Shown piece by piece: positions 33,989 to 45,118 of a DNA stretch of 64,000 nucleotides (within the stretch, counting starts at the first letter, position 1; each line of letters opens with the position of its first letter). This DNA comes from CAKZLS01 sp963701445 (lineage in GTDB: Bacteria > Pseudomonadota > Alphaproteobacteria > Rhodospirillales > Defluviicoccaceae). The stretch covers positions 99,290-163,289 of the forward strand of contig CAVPAM010000010.1 in the NCBI GenBank assembly GCA_963701445.1, given 5' to 3'. The notes below the pieces were generated by a model, which had not been told where the DNA came from, searched no databases, and worked only from the letters and a program-made list of their open reading frames with translations. The position numbers and the translations under genes are program-made.

Positions 33989-34542
33989 GCATGACCCGGT
34001 TTTTCAGCAGACTACGTGAAAACCAGCGTGGGAATTTCGCTGTTGAATTGGCGCTGACGCTGCCGGTTCTGGTTGTACTGTTCATGGTCGGCATCGAGTT
34101 CACCCGGTTCTTGCTGATCAATCAGAAAGTGGAGCGAACGGCCGCGACCATCGCCGATCTCGTGTCGCAATCCGAGGGTATCAGCGAGGGGGAAATGGCC
34201 AACCTGTTCATGGCCACGGAGTATGTGATGGAGCCCTTCCAGCTGGGGGTCGAGGGCAGGGTGATCGTCTCGTCCATCAGCTCCAAGGGCGGCGGGCCGG
34301 CGAAGATCAACTGGCAACGCTTCTATGGCGGGGGTAGTGGGGGCAGTATGTTCGGCGACGAAGGCGAAACGGCCGACCTGCCCGATGGTTTCGTCGTTCG
34401 CGACGGTGAGTCGCTGGTCGCCTGCGAGGCGTTCTATGTGTACAAGCCGACAATCGTCCAGGACGTGCTCAAACCCCAAACCGTCCATCGATGGTCGGTT
34501 TTTCGTCCCCGCTTCTCCTCGCTCGAAGAAATCGAGTCGTAG
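33985..34542 (+). CDS. tadF: TadE/TadF-like minor pilin
   Basis: A 185-aa pseudopilin with QRGNFAVELALTLPVLVVLF and GIEFTRFLLINQKVERTA, the TadE/F membrane segment and following helix. The C-terminal periplasmic part has a Gly-rich loop (YGGGSGGSM) and one cysteine. The start at 33985 overlaps the tadE stop; the longer frame from 33808 is a shadow. TadE and TadF heterodimerise in known systems and are needed for pilus assembly. TadE or TadF cannot be told apart by sequence alone, so the symbol is by position. Confidence 0.82.
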   Translation: MSMTRFFSRLRENQRGNFAVELALTLPVLVVLFMVGIEFTRFLLINQKVERTAATIADLVSQSEGISEGEMANLFMATEYVMEPFQLGVEGRVIVSSISSKGGGPAKINWQRFYGGGSGGSMFGDEGETADLPDGFVVRDGESLVACEAFYVYKPTIVQDVLKPQTVHRWSVFRPRFSSLEEIES

Positions 34543-34599
34543 CGCGTGTTATCGGGCCCTCGCGCGGGCCCACCGGAGCGGGTGAACGGTCATTCCGCG

Positions 34600-35478
34600 C
34601 TACGAGCCGTCGCCATCGCCGAGTTCGGCTATTCTCCACCGGAGATCTCCCAACATCCCTCCATGCGAGGGCGCCAGGCGTCCTTGGGCGGCGAGCGTCT
34701 GGACAAGCCGAAGGGCGGCGGCATGGTGGTTTCGGGTAACGTCGACGGAATCGCACAGTTCCGCCACTTCGGCCACCTTCATATTCGACAGGGCCAAGCA
34801 GTGCGTCCAGCGGGCGTTCTCCGGATCGGCCGCCGCCAATGCCTTGTCGATGCCATTGGCGACGATGTACGCGTCGAGCGCGCTTCTTCCAGGCTCCCCT
34901 CGGCCACCCGTACATTGCCGATTTTTTGGAGAGTGATGGACAGATCGTGGCGTAATCCAAGATCGTCCTGGTTGACTTGCACCAAGCGCACAAGCATCGC
35001 TTGCGTTCCCTGATAGTGCTCGAGCGCCTCGGCTTGGCTGCCCCGCGCGGCCAGCGCCATGCCGACCTTTCCCATGAGATGGCGAGATCTCGGCTCGACG
35101 CGGCGTTGTCCGGATCTATTTTAATCAGCGCTTGGATGATCGTCAGGAACGCACCGAAGCATTCGAGCGCGTCCCGATAGCGCCGCCGCGCCTCCGGGAG
35201 CCTGCCCTGGCACATGAGGATTTGGCCGCTCATGGTCAGTGTCGCGCTGACGTTCTCCTCGTCCCCCGACCTCCGCGCCGCCGCTTCCGCTCTTTTCGAC
35301 GCGGCCAACGCTCTCGACAAAGATCCTCGCCGTTGCTCCAGGCGGGCAATCTCGGACCATTTGAAGGTCTCTTCGACTTCCATGGAGTGACATCCTCCGC
35401 GGGATCCATGTCCTGGTCCAACGCGCCGTTCTCTTCGTGAAGCGCCACGGCTTCCAACAGCTTTTCGAACCACCCCAT
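34600..35478 (-). pseudogene. Broken TPR-repeat protein gene, at least three frameshifts
   Basis: Four frame segments join into one TPR protein: MGWFEKLLEAVALHEENG (start 35478, GAGGAG upstream), then WSEIARLEQRRGSLSRALAA to IDPDNAASSRDLAIS, then GMALAARGSQAEALEHYQGT to EEAR, then AAADPENARWTHCLALSNMK to the stop at 34600. Shifts lie near 35370, 35085 and 34890. The repeat style (SRDLAIS, DPENARW) is that of large TPR proteins linked to caspase or TIR signalling proteins. It sits between tadF and tadG, which is an odd place for such a gene. Either decayed or misassembled. Confidence 0.7.
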
Positions 35479-35723
35479 TCCCGGCTCCTCGTGTTTTCCT
35501 TGGAAAGGAAGAGAGTACAAGGAAAAGCCTGAATGTGACGTGACCTCGTGGGAGGTTGTGCGAGCCGTTGGGTGGGCAAATTGGTTTGCGGCGGCACGGC
35601 GTTCGTTCGAATGCCCCGCCGGCTGTTCCCGCCTGTCGGGTATCGGCCGGGCAGGGTGGAATTGCCGAGCGAATTTTGGCCGTATGCGGGGAGCAACCGG
35701 GAGGAAGGGGAGGAGGGAGAAAA

Positions 35724-35755
35724 GCTTCCGTGGGAGACTGATCTCCCACGGAAGC
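35724..35755 (-). terminator. Intrinsic terminator after tadG
   Basis: Perfect 14-bp stem GCTTCCGTGGGAGA / TCTCCCACGGAAGC with a 4-nt loop, just 9 bp beyond the tadG stop on the - strand, followed there by TTTTCTCCC. Strong terminator ending the tadG transcript. Confidence 0.9.
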
Positions 35756-35764
35756 CGTTCGGGA

Positions 35765-37285
35765 CTATTTGGACAGTCGTAGGCTGGACAGGTGGTTGGC
35801 GATCTCGCGGAACACCTTCTTCAAGGCGTCGGGTGTCGGCGCGTAGTGATAGTAGGGCGCTTTCGGACCACTGGCCACGCCCTTCAGCAAGGCCTGCAAC
35901 TCCGTCCCCTCGTTGGCGAACTGAATGACGTAGATGATCACGCCATCGGCCTTGACGTTGTTGGCGAGAAGCCTGAGGCGTTCGTCCATTTCGTCCCGGC
36001 CCCAATTGCAGTTGCCGAAGACTCTCTTGTATCCGTCGCCGGATCTCGGGCAGTTTTCACCGTCGGTCAGCAGCACGATCGCCTGATCGCGATCGTAGTC
36101 CGGGTCGACGATCGCCTCGGTGAACGGCACGCCGGGCTTCAACACCCGCCAGGCCCAGCCGAGGCCGGCGGGAATATTAGTGTTGCCACCGTCATTCAGA
36201 TCGTTCACCGCGGTCTCGATCACGGTCCTGTTGTTCTGCAGGGGCGTAATGCCGTGCTCGGGACACGCCGCGCATTCCTCGCCGCCGATGGCCATCTTGC
36301 ATTCCCCGTAGGAGCGGGGCTCGCCGCCCCATATGGCGTGGTTACCCGCGAAAATCGGTTGCCAGGCCGGCCAGTCGACGCCGCCGCCCGAGAAGGGACC
36401 GTAGCGGATATCGCCGTCGTCATCGTTGGTTCCGTTGTGGACGTAGCGGTTGAACACGCAGCCTTTCCAATTATTGGGCGGCGCCGTCAGCAAGGGAACC
36501 TTGGAATTGTTGGCGTAGTAGACCACGTTCTGGGCCGCGCCGGTTTCGGGGTTGACGAAGCCGGAAACCGCTTCCGTGGTCGTGGCCGCCGGATCGTAGC
36601 TCTCGCCCTCGGTCATGACGTTGACCTTGGAACTCCATGGAACGAGGCCGATGTGGAGAAACTCCTCCGTGGTATCGGCTCCGAAAAGAATTCCGATCAG
36701 TTCGTTCGCCGCCGCCTTCGCGGCCGCGAGGCGGGTTCCGCCACCGGGCGCCGAACTGCCCATGGAGCCGGAAACGTCGATGGAAAGAACCACATCCAGG
36801 GCCGTCATCTTGCGGGCGACCTCGGCGCTGGACGTAACGGTGATGGAGTCCTTGCCGATCAGCTTCATGAACGTGGTTTCGACGGTGGCGCTGGCGTCGA
36901 GCTCGATCTTCTCCTCGAGTTCGTCCACCCTGATGTACGGTCCATCGACGATGGATCCCAGGTAGCCGGCGGGATAGTTGGCGTCGAAATACATGCGGAT
37001 ATCGTCGTCGCGATGACTAAGGAAGAAGGTGACGCCGCCCGCGAGCCCGGCCGCGTCGAGCGACGACGACAGCCGGGATTTGACCATGTAGGCCCGCGCG
37101 GTGTCGAACCCGATGCCGATGAAGCACATCAGCGGCACAATCATGAAGGCGAAAAGAACAGCAACACCGCCGCGCGTATCGCGGGAGAAGGACTTCCCGG
37201 CTCCATGCAAGCGGTTTCGAATTGCAAGTGCGGCGCCATTAATCCTGTTTATTTTAAATAATATTCTGTTCATCGCCAACACCAT
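35765..37285 (-). CDS. tadG: TadG-like pilus assembly protein with von Willebrand A domain
   Basis: A 506-aa protein. Residues about 35-75 are the TadG N-terminal membrane segment (TRGGVAVLFAFMIVPLMCFI, DTARAYMVKSRLSSSLDAAG). A VWA domain follows with the MIDAS motif DVVLSIDVSGSMGSS, the later Thr in NTNIPAGLGWAW and the Asp in VLLTDGENC. A Cys-rich insert lies in the middle (GECKMAIGGEECAACPEHG). Proposed to sit at the cell envelope in the Tad apparatus, perhaps anchoring pili. Preceded by an AT-rich 180-bp region and followed by a strong terminator. Confidence 0.88.
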   Translation of the reverse strand: MVLAMNRILFKINRINGAALAIRNRLHGAGKSFSRDTRGGVAVLFAFMIVPLMCFIGIGFDTARAYMVKSRLSSSLDAAGLAGGVTFFLSHRDDDIRMYFDANYPAGYLGSIVDGPYIRVDELEEKIELDASATVETTFMKLIGKDSITVTSSAEVARKMTALDVVLSIDVSGSMGSSAPGGGTRLAAAKAAANELIGILFGADTTEEFLHIGLVPWSSKVNVMTEGESYDPAATTTEAVSGFVNPETGAAQNVVYYANNSKVPLLTAPPNNWKGCVFNRYVHNGTNDDDGDIRYGPFSGGGVDWPAWQPIFAGNHAIWGGEPRSYGECKMAIGGEECAACPEHGITPLQNNRTVIETAVNDLNDGGNTNIPAGLGWAWRVLKPGVPFTEAIVDPDYDRDQAIVLLTDGENCPRSGDGYKRVFGNCNWGRDEMDERLRLLANNVKADGVIIYVIQFANEGTELQALLKGVASGPKAPYYHYAPTPDALKKVFREIANHLSSLRLSK

Positions 37286-37464
37286 TCGATGGATTTAGGG
37301 GTATGATGATAATAAAGGAATCAAATAATAAACCAATATATTTAATTATTATCAATATATGTAAAAATTGTAGAAATTTTGTACATATTTTATATTATTA
37401 CGTGTAATTGAAAACTCGAGACAGATGTCCCAAGATTGCTTTAAGAGGCGCGGCTTGAACTTCG
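37286..37464 (-). promoter_or_regulatory. AT-rich tadG promoter region with two dyads
   Basis: Holds an imperfect inverted repeat (ATATGTAAAAATT at 37357-37369 against AATTTTGTACATAT at 37375-37388) and the 12-mer TTACGTGTAATT at 37398-37409, whose outer arms ATTAC/GTAAT are complementary. The same 12-mer occurs upstream of flp at 47027-47038. The sharing suggests a common regulator of tadG and flp; this is inference. Confidence 0.5.
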
Positions 37465-37806
37465 CTAGGGGATCTCGATGTTGCGGTTCCGTCGATCCAA
37501 GCCGATGCCGATGGCGAGGGGATAGGGGCCCGTGAACTCGTTCATGGTGGCGGGAGGGTTGGCGGCATCGCCACAGTTCGGGCGCAGGTTTCCGCAGTCC
37601 CAACGGTAGCCCGGCGGCGTTCCGGTGATGGCGCCGCCGCGGTCGTAAATGCATTCGCACAGCCTCGTGGAGAAGCAGGAGGCCTGTCCCAGCGACTCTC
37701 CGTCGCACCGGGGCGCGTCTCCGGCCGTGGCGGGCGTTCCGGCCATCCCCGCGAACGACAGGCAGATGAACGAGGCGATGACCATTAGTCGGCGGCGGTC
37801 TGTCAT
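37465..37806 (-). CDS. Exported Cys-rich protein in the Tad locus, 113 aa
   Basis: Signal peptide LMVIASFICLSFAGMAG, then a compact domain with six cysteines: APRCDGESLGQASCFSTRLC, ECIYDRGG, and GYRWDCGNLRPNCGD. Three disulfides are likely in the periplasm or outside the cell. It lies between tadG and tadC on the same strand, 173 bp from tadC. I know no name for the family. The ATG at 37806 directly precedes the signal peptide; the long open frame upstream is antisense noise over tadC. Confidence 0.65.
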   Translation of the reverse strand: MTDRRRLMVIASFICLSFAGMAGTPATAGDAPRCDGESLGQASCFSTRLCECIYDRGGAITGTPPGYRWDCGNLRPNCGDAANPPATMNEFTGPYPLAIGIGLDRRNRNIEIP

Positions 37807-37979
37807 ATACGGGCTCCAGCGTCTGCAAACGGGTGAATACAATGCGCCGGCCGGGTGGGTTCGCGCGCTGATCCGGGAAGCGGTGGAGTAGGGAACCGGG
37901 GGACGATGGCCGATCGTCCCCCGGCGGCTACCGGACCGCTGGACCCCGTGTGCAGCGATCCGGTAAACGACATGCCGTA

Positions 37980-38963
37980 TCAAAGATTGAGGTTGCCGAG
38001 GGCATCCATGGTCCGCAGGATGGCCGGCCCGATCAACACGATGAACAGCGTCGGCAAAATGAAGATCATCATCGGCACGGTGAGAACGGCCGGCAGCCGC
38101 GCGGCCTTCGCCTCGGCGGCGAGCATGCGTTCGGACCGGAACTCCGCCGAGAGCACCCGCAGCGAGTTGGCGAGGGGGGTGCCGTACTTTTCGGTCTGCA
38201 GCAGGGTGTTCACCACGCCCCGGATGGACGAGAGAGGACACCGGTTGATCAGATTTTCCAGGGCGGTCCGCCGGTTGGGCAAGAATCCCAGTTCGATGGC
38301 CGTCAGTCCGAACTCCGAGGCGATCTCGGGGCAGGATTTCTCCATTTCGCCGGCCACGCGGGACATGGAGGCATCCAGCGCGAGGCCGGCCTCGGCGCAG
38401 ATGACGAGGAGATCGAGCGCGTCGGGCAGTCCTTTCTGCAGGACCGTCATGCGCTTCGCGACGGCGTTCTTCACCATCACGTCCGGCCCCCAGGCGCCTA
38501 CGGCCACCGCCGCCACCGGGACAAGGTTCGTGATCCAGGGCGAGACCTCTGGGCCGGCGAACACCTTGACCAGGAGATAGGCGCCGAGACCGAAAACGAG
38601 AGGGAGGGTCAGCTTCAAAAGCATGAACACGACGAGGGCGTCCTTGGAGCGCCATCCCGCTTGTGAAAGCCGTGAAGAGACCTTGCCGGCCGTTTCCGAG
38701 CGGAGAAGATTGAACCGCTGGGCAATGCCCCGCATCATTCCCATGGTTTGGAGTTTGCGCTGGGAATTGCCCTTTGGAGCGGCCATTCCGGCCTTGAGTT
38801 CTGCCCGTCGCTGGGCCAGCCGCTTGGCCCGACCGCCCATGGGGTCCTTCGCGAGAAACCCGCTCCACACGGCGAACACGGTCCCGAAGGCGGCGAGTCC
38901 GGCCGTGAGCGTGATGACGTACTCTAGGTCGATTCCTAGGGCGAGGAGGCTGCTGGCGTTCAT
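37980..38963 (-). CDS. tadC: Tad pilus inner-membrane platform protein TadC
   Basis: A 327-aa GspF-like protein. GLPDALDLLVICAEAGLALDASMSRVA and FGLTAIELGFLPNRRTALENLINR are the TadC core, with hydrophobic helices near the N-terminus (VITLTAGLAAFGTVFAVWSG), mid-protein and C-terminus (VPMMIFILPTLFIVLIGPAIL). It pairs with TadB to form the platform on which the TadA ATPase acts. Its ATG overlaps the tadB stop by 4 nt. Length normal. Confidence 0.93.
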   Translation of the reverse strand: MNASSLLALGIDLEYVITLTAGLAAFGTVFAVWSGFLAKDPMGGRAKRLAQRRAELKAGMAAPKGNSQRKLQTMGMMRGIAQRFNLLRSETAGKVSSRLSQAGWRSKDALVVFMLLKLTLPLVFGLGAYLLVKVFAGPEVSPWITNLVPVAAVAVGAWGPDVMVKNAVAKRMTVLQKGLPDALDLLVICAEAGLALDASMSRVAGEMEKSCPEIASEFGLTAIELGFLPNRRTALENLINRCPLSSIRGVVNTLLQTEKYGTPLANSLRVLSAEFRSERMLAAEAKAARLPAVLTVPMMIFILPTLFIVLIGPAILRTMDALGNLNL

Positions 38964-39948
38964 ACTTCGAACCGCACCATTTTCATCATGATGGCGATAC
39001 CGATCACCATGCTGGTCATGCCGACTCCCACCATGACCATGCCACGTGGATCGGTGAATAACTGCGACGCGTAATCGGGACTGATCATGTAAACGAGGCA
39101 GAACATGATGAACGGCAGGGACCCGAGGATGTAGGCGCTGGCCCGCGCCTCCGACGACATCGCCTTGATCTTCAGTTGCATCTGGCGCCGGCCGCGCAGG
39201 ATTTCCGAGAGATTGGACAGGGCTTCCGCGAGGTTGCCGCCGGTTTCGCGCTGGATGGACATGCTGATGACAAAAAAGTTGAATTCTGGCGTGGCCATGC
39301 GCTTCGCCGTGTTCCAGACGGCGACCTCGAGCTCCTGCCCAAAGCGCACGCTGTCGGAAATGTGCCGAAATTCGGAGCCAAGGGGATCGGGCATTTCGGC
39401 GCCCACGCTGGCGATGGATTCGGTCACCGGCAACCCGGACTTGAGCCCGCGGACGATGAGGTCGATGGCATCCGGAAGAATACTCAAAAACTTCTTCCTG
39501 CGGCGGGTGCCCATGACGCCGACCACCACATGCGGAACGGCGACTCCGGCGATGAAGCCGGCCAGCGAGGCGAGGAGTGGGGACAGGCCGCCCAGCACCC
39601 ACGCCGCGCCGGCGACGGCAAGGCCGAATCCGACGCAGACGAGGGAATAGGTGCCGATGGTGATGTTCCGTCCGGTCCGCTGCAACCGGTCGCGAATGAC
39701 GGACTGCCGGGGAAGGAAGCGCTTGGCCAGGGATTCGGCGGTGCGCCAGGACCGGCCCTCGCTGCGCTTCACGGAACCCGACGCGGCAGCTCCGCCGGCC
39801 CGTCGGCCCGATCGCTTGCCGCCTCCGGAGGCCAGCCCCGCCGCCCGCTTGCGAAGTTTATTCTGCGGGCTGAAGACTCCGCTGAAGGCGAGAAGGATGG
39901 CGCAGAGCGACAGAAACACCCCGGCGAAGACCACCAGGACACTTGTAC

Positions 39949-39952
<4 letters not shown>
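38960..39952 (-). CDS. tadB: Tad pilus inner-membrane platform protein TadB
   Basis: A 330-aa GspF-like protein: one N-terminal helix (VLVVFAGVFLSLCAILLAF), a basic linker (SGGGKRSGRRAGG), then helices around 100-140, the core FLSILPDAIDLIVRGLKSGLPVTESIASVG and ETGGNLAEALSNLSEILRGRRQM, and two C-terminal helices. Partner of TadC in the assembly platform. Start overlaps the tadA stop and stop overlaps the tadC start, each by 4 nt, a strict coupling. Confidence 0.94.
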
Positions 39953-41646
<1,694 letters not shown>

Positions 41647-42879
41647 CTATTTTTTCCCTTTGCCGAGGCTCTTCCAGAATGGGAGCTTCTTCGTGTCCTT
41701 CGCCGCGGCGCCGCACTGACCGAGGCAGATCTCGCGCACGGCGGCGGCGGCCTTGGACCGGGGGCCGGCCTTCAGCAGCGGCTTGCCGGTGCTGACGCAT
41801 TCGGCGAACACCTTGGAATCGAAGGGAATGGAATGACTGACCTTGACCTCCGCGCCGCGTTCGAAGTCGGCCTTAGACAATTCGGCCGTCTTGTTGGCGC
41901 CCACCCGGTTCAAGGTCACGCTGAGGTCGGTTTTATTGGCGCTCTGCTTGAACAGGTTGGCGAGGCGCAGAGTGTCGCGCATGCCGGAGAGCGAGGGGTC
42001 CGAGACCAGGATGACGGACGACGGCGGCGCCAGCACCGACAACTGCGTGCGGGCGCCGAACCGCGGCAGATCCAGAACCACGTATTGAAAGTCCCGCCGC
42101 AGATGATCGAGAAGCAGTTCCACCGCCGACGTGTTGAAGGACAGTGACTTCTCCAGGGATTCCTCGGCGGTGAGCACGTACAGGTTGTCGCTCTCCCGAA
42201 CCATCGCCCGCTCGATGAACAGGCCGTCGATGCGCGACGGGTTTTCGAGGGCCTCGCGGAATCCGCGCCCGGATTCGAGATCGAGCGTGAGGCCGCAATT
42301 GCCGAAGAAAATATCCAGGTCGACCAGGGCCACCCGTTTGCGATGTTCGTGGGCGATGGACCATGCCGTGTTGACCGCGACGCTTGTCGCGCCGACACCG
42401 CCCCGGGCACCGATCACGGAGATCAGCTTGCCCACGGTCGCGCCCATGCCCGCGCCTTGCGGGTCGTCCTGCGGTTTTTCCTCGACCCGGGTGAGCGCCG
42501 GGCCCAAGGCTTCCGGCGAGAGCGGTTTGACCAGGTAGTCGTTGACCCCCACGCCGACGAGCTGGCGGTACAGGCCGATGTCGTTCACATCGCCGATGGT
42601 CACCACCTGCGTTCCCTCGTCACAAACCTCGGCGAGGGCCGCGAGATCTGACAGAGGATCGGCGGACCCCGTGAGGTCCACAAGCAGGAGCCTGGGCGTG
42701 GAGGCTTTCGCAAGCTGCTTGACGGCGTCCGCGATGGCGCCCTGGATGATAGGCACCTCGCCGAGACCGATATCGTTGGCCGCCCGCGCCACCGCCGCGC
42801 ATGTTTCGTCGTCGGTGATGAAGGCCGAAAACTCCAACGGCTCGCTATTCTTGGACTTGGGGAGAACCTTCGCCAGCAT
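41647..42879 (-). CDS. cpaE: CpaE-like MinD/ParA-type pilus localisation ATPase
   Basis: A 410-aa protein: an N-terminal receiver-like domain (LLLVDLTGSADPL, then YLVKPLSPEAL) lacking a full set of phosphorylation residues, and a MinD-type ATPase with the deviant Walker A VIGARGGVGATSVAVNTAW, in which the signature Lys of KGGxGKT is not kept, as usual in CpaE. DLDIFFGNCGLTLDLESG and YVVLDLPRFGARTQ follow. It positions the Tad machine at the pole in Caulobacter. Start at the ATG of MLAKVLPKS, 6 bp from the cpaD stop. Confidence 0.9.
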   Translation of the reverse strand: MLAKVLPKSKNSEPLEFSAFITDDETCAAVARAANDIGLGEVPIIQGAIADAVKQLAKASTPRLLLVDLTGSADPLSDLAALAEVCDEGTQVVTIGDVNDIGLYRQLVGVGVNDYLVKPLSPEALGPALTRVEEKPQDDPQGAGMGATVGKLISVIGARGGVGATSVAVNTAWSIAHEHRKRVALVDLDIFFGNCGLTLDLESGRGFREALENPSRIDGLFIERAMVRESDNLYVLTAEESLEKSLSFNTSAVELLLDHLRRDFQYVVLDLPRFGARTQLSVLAPPSSVILVSDPSLSGMRDTLRLANLFKQSANKTDLSVTLNRVGANKTAELSKADFERGAEVKVSHSIPFDSKVFAECVSTGKPLLKAGPRSKAAAAVREICLGQCGAAAKDTKKLPFWKSLGKGKK

Positions 42880-42884
42880 GGCCA

Positions 42885-43688
42885 CTAGTTTGATCCCGAA
42901 CCTGTTGGTGCGTTGGAGCGGAAGCCGCCGCCGGCGTCGAAGGTATCCTGGGTGGAGACATCGTCGCGGAGGGGAGCGGTTTCGCCCTTGCGGTAATTTT
43001 CGATGGACATGGCTTGTCTTTCGCCATCGGCGTAACCCGGGTCGCGGCCGCGCGCGAGGTCGCCGGGATCGGCGACCATGAGCCCGAGATTGGTTGCGGT
43101 GGCGCAACTCCAGTTGCTCGAGGGCTGGTTGGAGGAGTTGTCGCCGGGTTTGTCCGTCCAGTCCGGGCAGGCGGGCAGGGCGACCACGTGGCGGCGCACG
43201 ACCACCGCAAGCGCGTCGCCGGAGGATGGCGAGGCCTCGACGCGGCTTTGCAGGCCCCGGGCCTCGACGCGGTTGAGCGCCAGGAAATCGGTAACGGTCT
43301 CCGCGCGGCGGTCGGTAAGCCTGTTCATGGCAGCCTTGTCGGCGCCCTCGGCCGGTTCCGCGGTCAACACCACGGTGTCGCCGTAGCCCACGTCCACGCG
43401 GTCGAGAAACGACGACAGCCGCTGACCTTCCGCCGCCGTCAGCCTGTAGTCACCGGGCGAAAACGCGACGTCGTGGCGGTACTGAACCATTTCCGCGTGG
43501 GGCTCGCGCTGTGTACGGACTTCCGACCAGTCCTCCGCCGTCGCCTCGGGATGGGTGTAAAGATAGAGGCTGCCGGCGCCGAAATAGGCCAGCATCAGCT
43601 CGTTAATGCAGCCCGAGAGCGACACGCAGGCCACGCCGGTGAAGGCCAGCGCGAAGGCCCTTTTGCGAATGGTGTGTTTGGGGTCCAT
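42885..43688 (-). CDS. cpaD: CpaD-type pilus lipoprotein
   Basis: A 267-aa protein with lipoprotein signal ending LSGC (Cys27 in VACVSLSGC). The CpaD domain runs through YRHDVAFSPGDYRLTAAEGQ, DRRAETVTDFLALNRVEARG and PACPDWTDKPGDNSSNQPSS, a segment strongly conserved in CpaD, followed by NWSCATATNLGLMVADPGDL. It assists the CpaC secretin in the outer membrane. Located between cpaC and cpaE with gaps of 12 and 5 bp. Confidence 0.92.
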   Translation of the reverse strand: MDPKHTIRKRAFALAFTGVACVSLSGCINELMLAYFGAGSLYLYTHPEATAEDWSEVRTQREPHAEMVQYRHDVAFSPGDYRLTAAEGQRLSSFLDRVDVGYGDTVVLTAEPAEGADKAAMNRLTDRRAETVTDFLALNRVEARGLQSRVEASPSSGDALAVVVRRHVVALPACPDWTDKPGDNSSNQPSSNWSCATATNLGLMVADPGDLARGRDPGYADGERQAMSIENYRKGETAPLRDDVSTQDTFDAGGGFRSNAPTGSGSN

Positions 43689-43700
43689 GGTTGCCTCTCA

Positions 43701-45107
43701 TCAATCCAGGAGATAGCCGGCCGGCCCGATCAACCGGGAGCCATCGCGACCGACCGTGCCCGGCGATCCCTTGACCGGGTTCTGCCGCCACGGACCATGC
43801 ATCATGCGGCCGACGTCGCTCGGCGGGGAGAAACCGTCGGTTGGACCCGCCATCCGCGTTGGGGAGGGGCGGACCACGTAGGGCGTGATGATGATGACCA
43901 ACTCGCTTTCGTTGCGTTTGAAACGATCGGACTTGAACAGATTGCCGAGAACCGGCACGTCGGCGAGGAACGGAAACTTATGGATGTCGTGACTGACGCT
44001 GTTTTCCAGCAGGCCCGCGATGGCGAAGCTCTGACCGCTGCCCAGTTCCACCGTCGTTTCCGCGCGCCTGGTTTTCAGGGCGGGGATCTGCAGGATCGAG
44101 TCCAAGCCCACGGGTACGGAGATGGCCCCCTCGCTGGAGAGCGCGCTGACTTCCGGACGGACGTGAAGATTGATCCGGCCCTGGTTGAGAATTGTCGGGG
44201 TGAACGCCAGGGAGACGCCGTACTTCTTGAACTCGACCGTGACGCGCGAGTCGCCCTGGGGCACGAGAATGGGGAATTCTCCGCCCGCGAGGAAGCTCGC
44301 GGTCTCTCCCGACAGCGACGTCAGGTTGGGTTCGGCGAGGATGCTGATCAGACCCTCGTCGTCCAGGGCGTCGATCATGGCGTTGATGTCCCAGTCTCCC
44401 AGGCCGACGTTGGCGGTCAGGTTGTCCGGGGTGGAGCCGACGCTGAAAGGATTGAAGGTGGTCACCTTCAGGCCCAGTTTTCCGATGTCGCCGATGATTG
44501 CCCAGTTGAAGCCCAACTGCTTTTCGATATCGCGGCTGATTTCGGCGACCCGGACACGCAGATTGACCTGCACCGGCGCGGTGACGCCCAGGCGGTTGAT
44601 CACGTCCGCGTCCTCGCCGATGAAGCGCGTCGTCAGCCTTCGGATGTTTTCGGACATGGAAGAATTACCGACCAGGCCGTCGATGACGATCGAGTCCTCC
44701 ACGCTGGAAAAGCTGACCTCCGCGTCCGGATACAAATTCTGAACCGCGGCGTTGAGGCGCGACAGGTTCTGAGTGACCGTGACGTTGATGTTGGCGAGCA
44801 CCTGGTCGTCCTCTCCGACCGCGAACAGGGTGGTCTGACCCGGTTTCTTTCCCAGCAGGTACACCAGTTTCGGCGACTTGACCTGAATGTCGCAGATCTC
44901 CGGGTCGGCGATGAACACCGTGTTGGCCGGCGCGGCGAGCCGGACCAGACTTCCCTTGTTGGCCTCGACCGTAACGGAAGTGGCGCTTCCATTGACGATC
45001 TGAGCGGCGTCGGCCGACGTCGCGGCGATGAAGAGAAGGAGCGCGGCGAACAATCCGGCGACGCTCCCGATCGATCGCGGGATGGATGGGTGGGGTCGGG
45101 GTCTCAC
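43701..45107 (-). CDS. cpaC: Tad pilus outer-membrane secretin CpaC/RcpA
   Basis: Outer-membrane channel subunit of 468 aa. A signal peptide (SVAGLFAALLLFIAATSADA), an N-terminal pilus/secretin short domain (KGSLVRLAAPANTVFIADPE), a BON-like region, then the secretin core: GLISILAEPNLTSLSGETAS, ILNQGRINLHVRPEVSALS and the C-terminal VPVLGNLFKSDRFKRNESEL with VIIITPYVVRP. Multimerises to pass the pilus through the outer membrane. Gap of 11 bp from cpaB. Confidence 0.95.
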   Translation of the reverse strand: MRPRPHPSIPRSIGSVAGLFAALLLFIAATSADAAQIVNGSATSVTVEANKGSLVRLAAPANTVFIADPEICDIQVKSPKLVYLLGKKPGQTTLFAVGEDDQVLANINVTVTQNLSRLNAAVQNLYPDAEVSFSSVEDSIVIDGLVGNSSMSENIRRLTTRFIGEDADVINRLGVTAPVQVNLRVRVAEISRDIEKQLGFNWAIIGDIGKLGLKVTTFNPFSVGSTPDNLTANVGLGDWDINAMIDALDDEGLISILAEPNLTSLSGETASFLAGGEFPILVPQGDSRVTVEFKKYGVSLAFTPTILNQGRINLHVRPEVSALSSEGAISVPVGLDSILQIPALKTRRAETTVELGSGQSFAIAGLLENSVSHDIHKFPFLADVPVLGNLFKSDRFKRNESELVIIITPYVVRPSPTRMAGPTDGFSPPSDVGRMMHGPWRQNPVKGSPGTVGRDGSRLIGPAGYLLD

Positions 45108-45118
45108 GGGGTGTCTCC

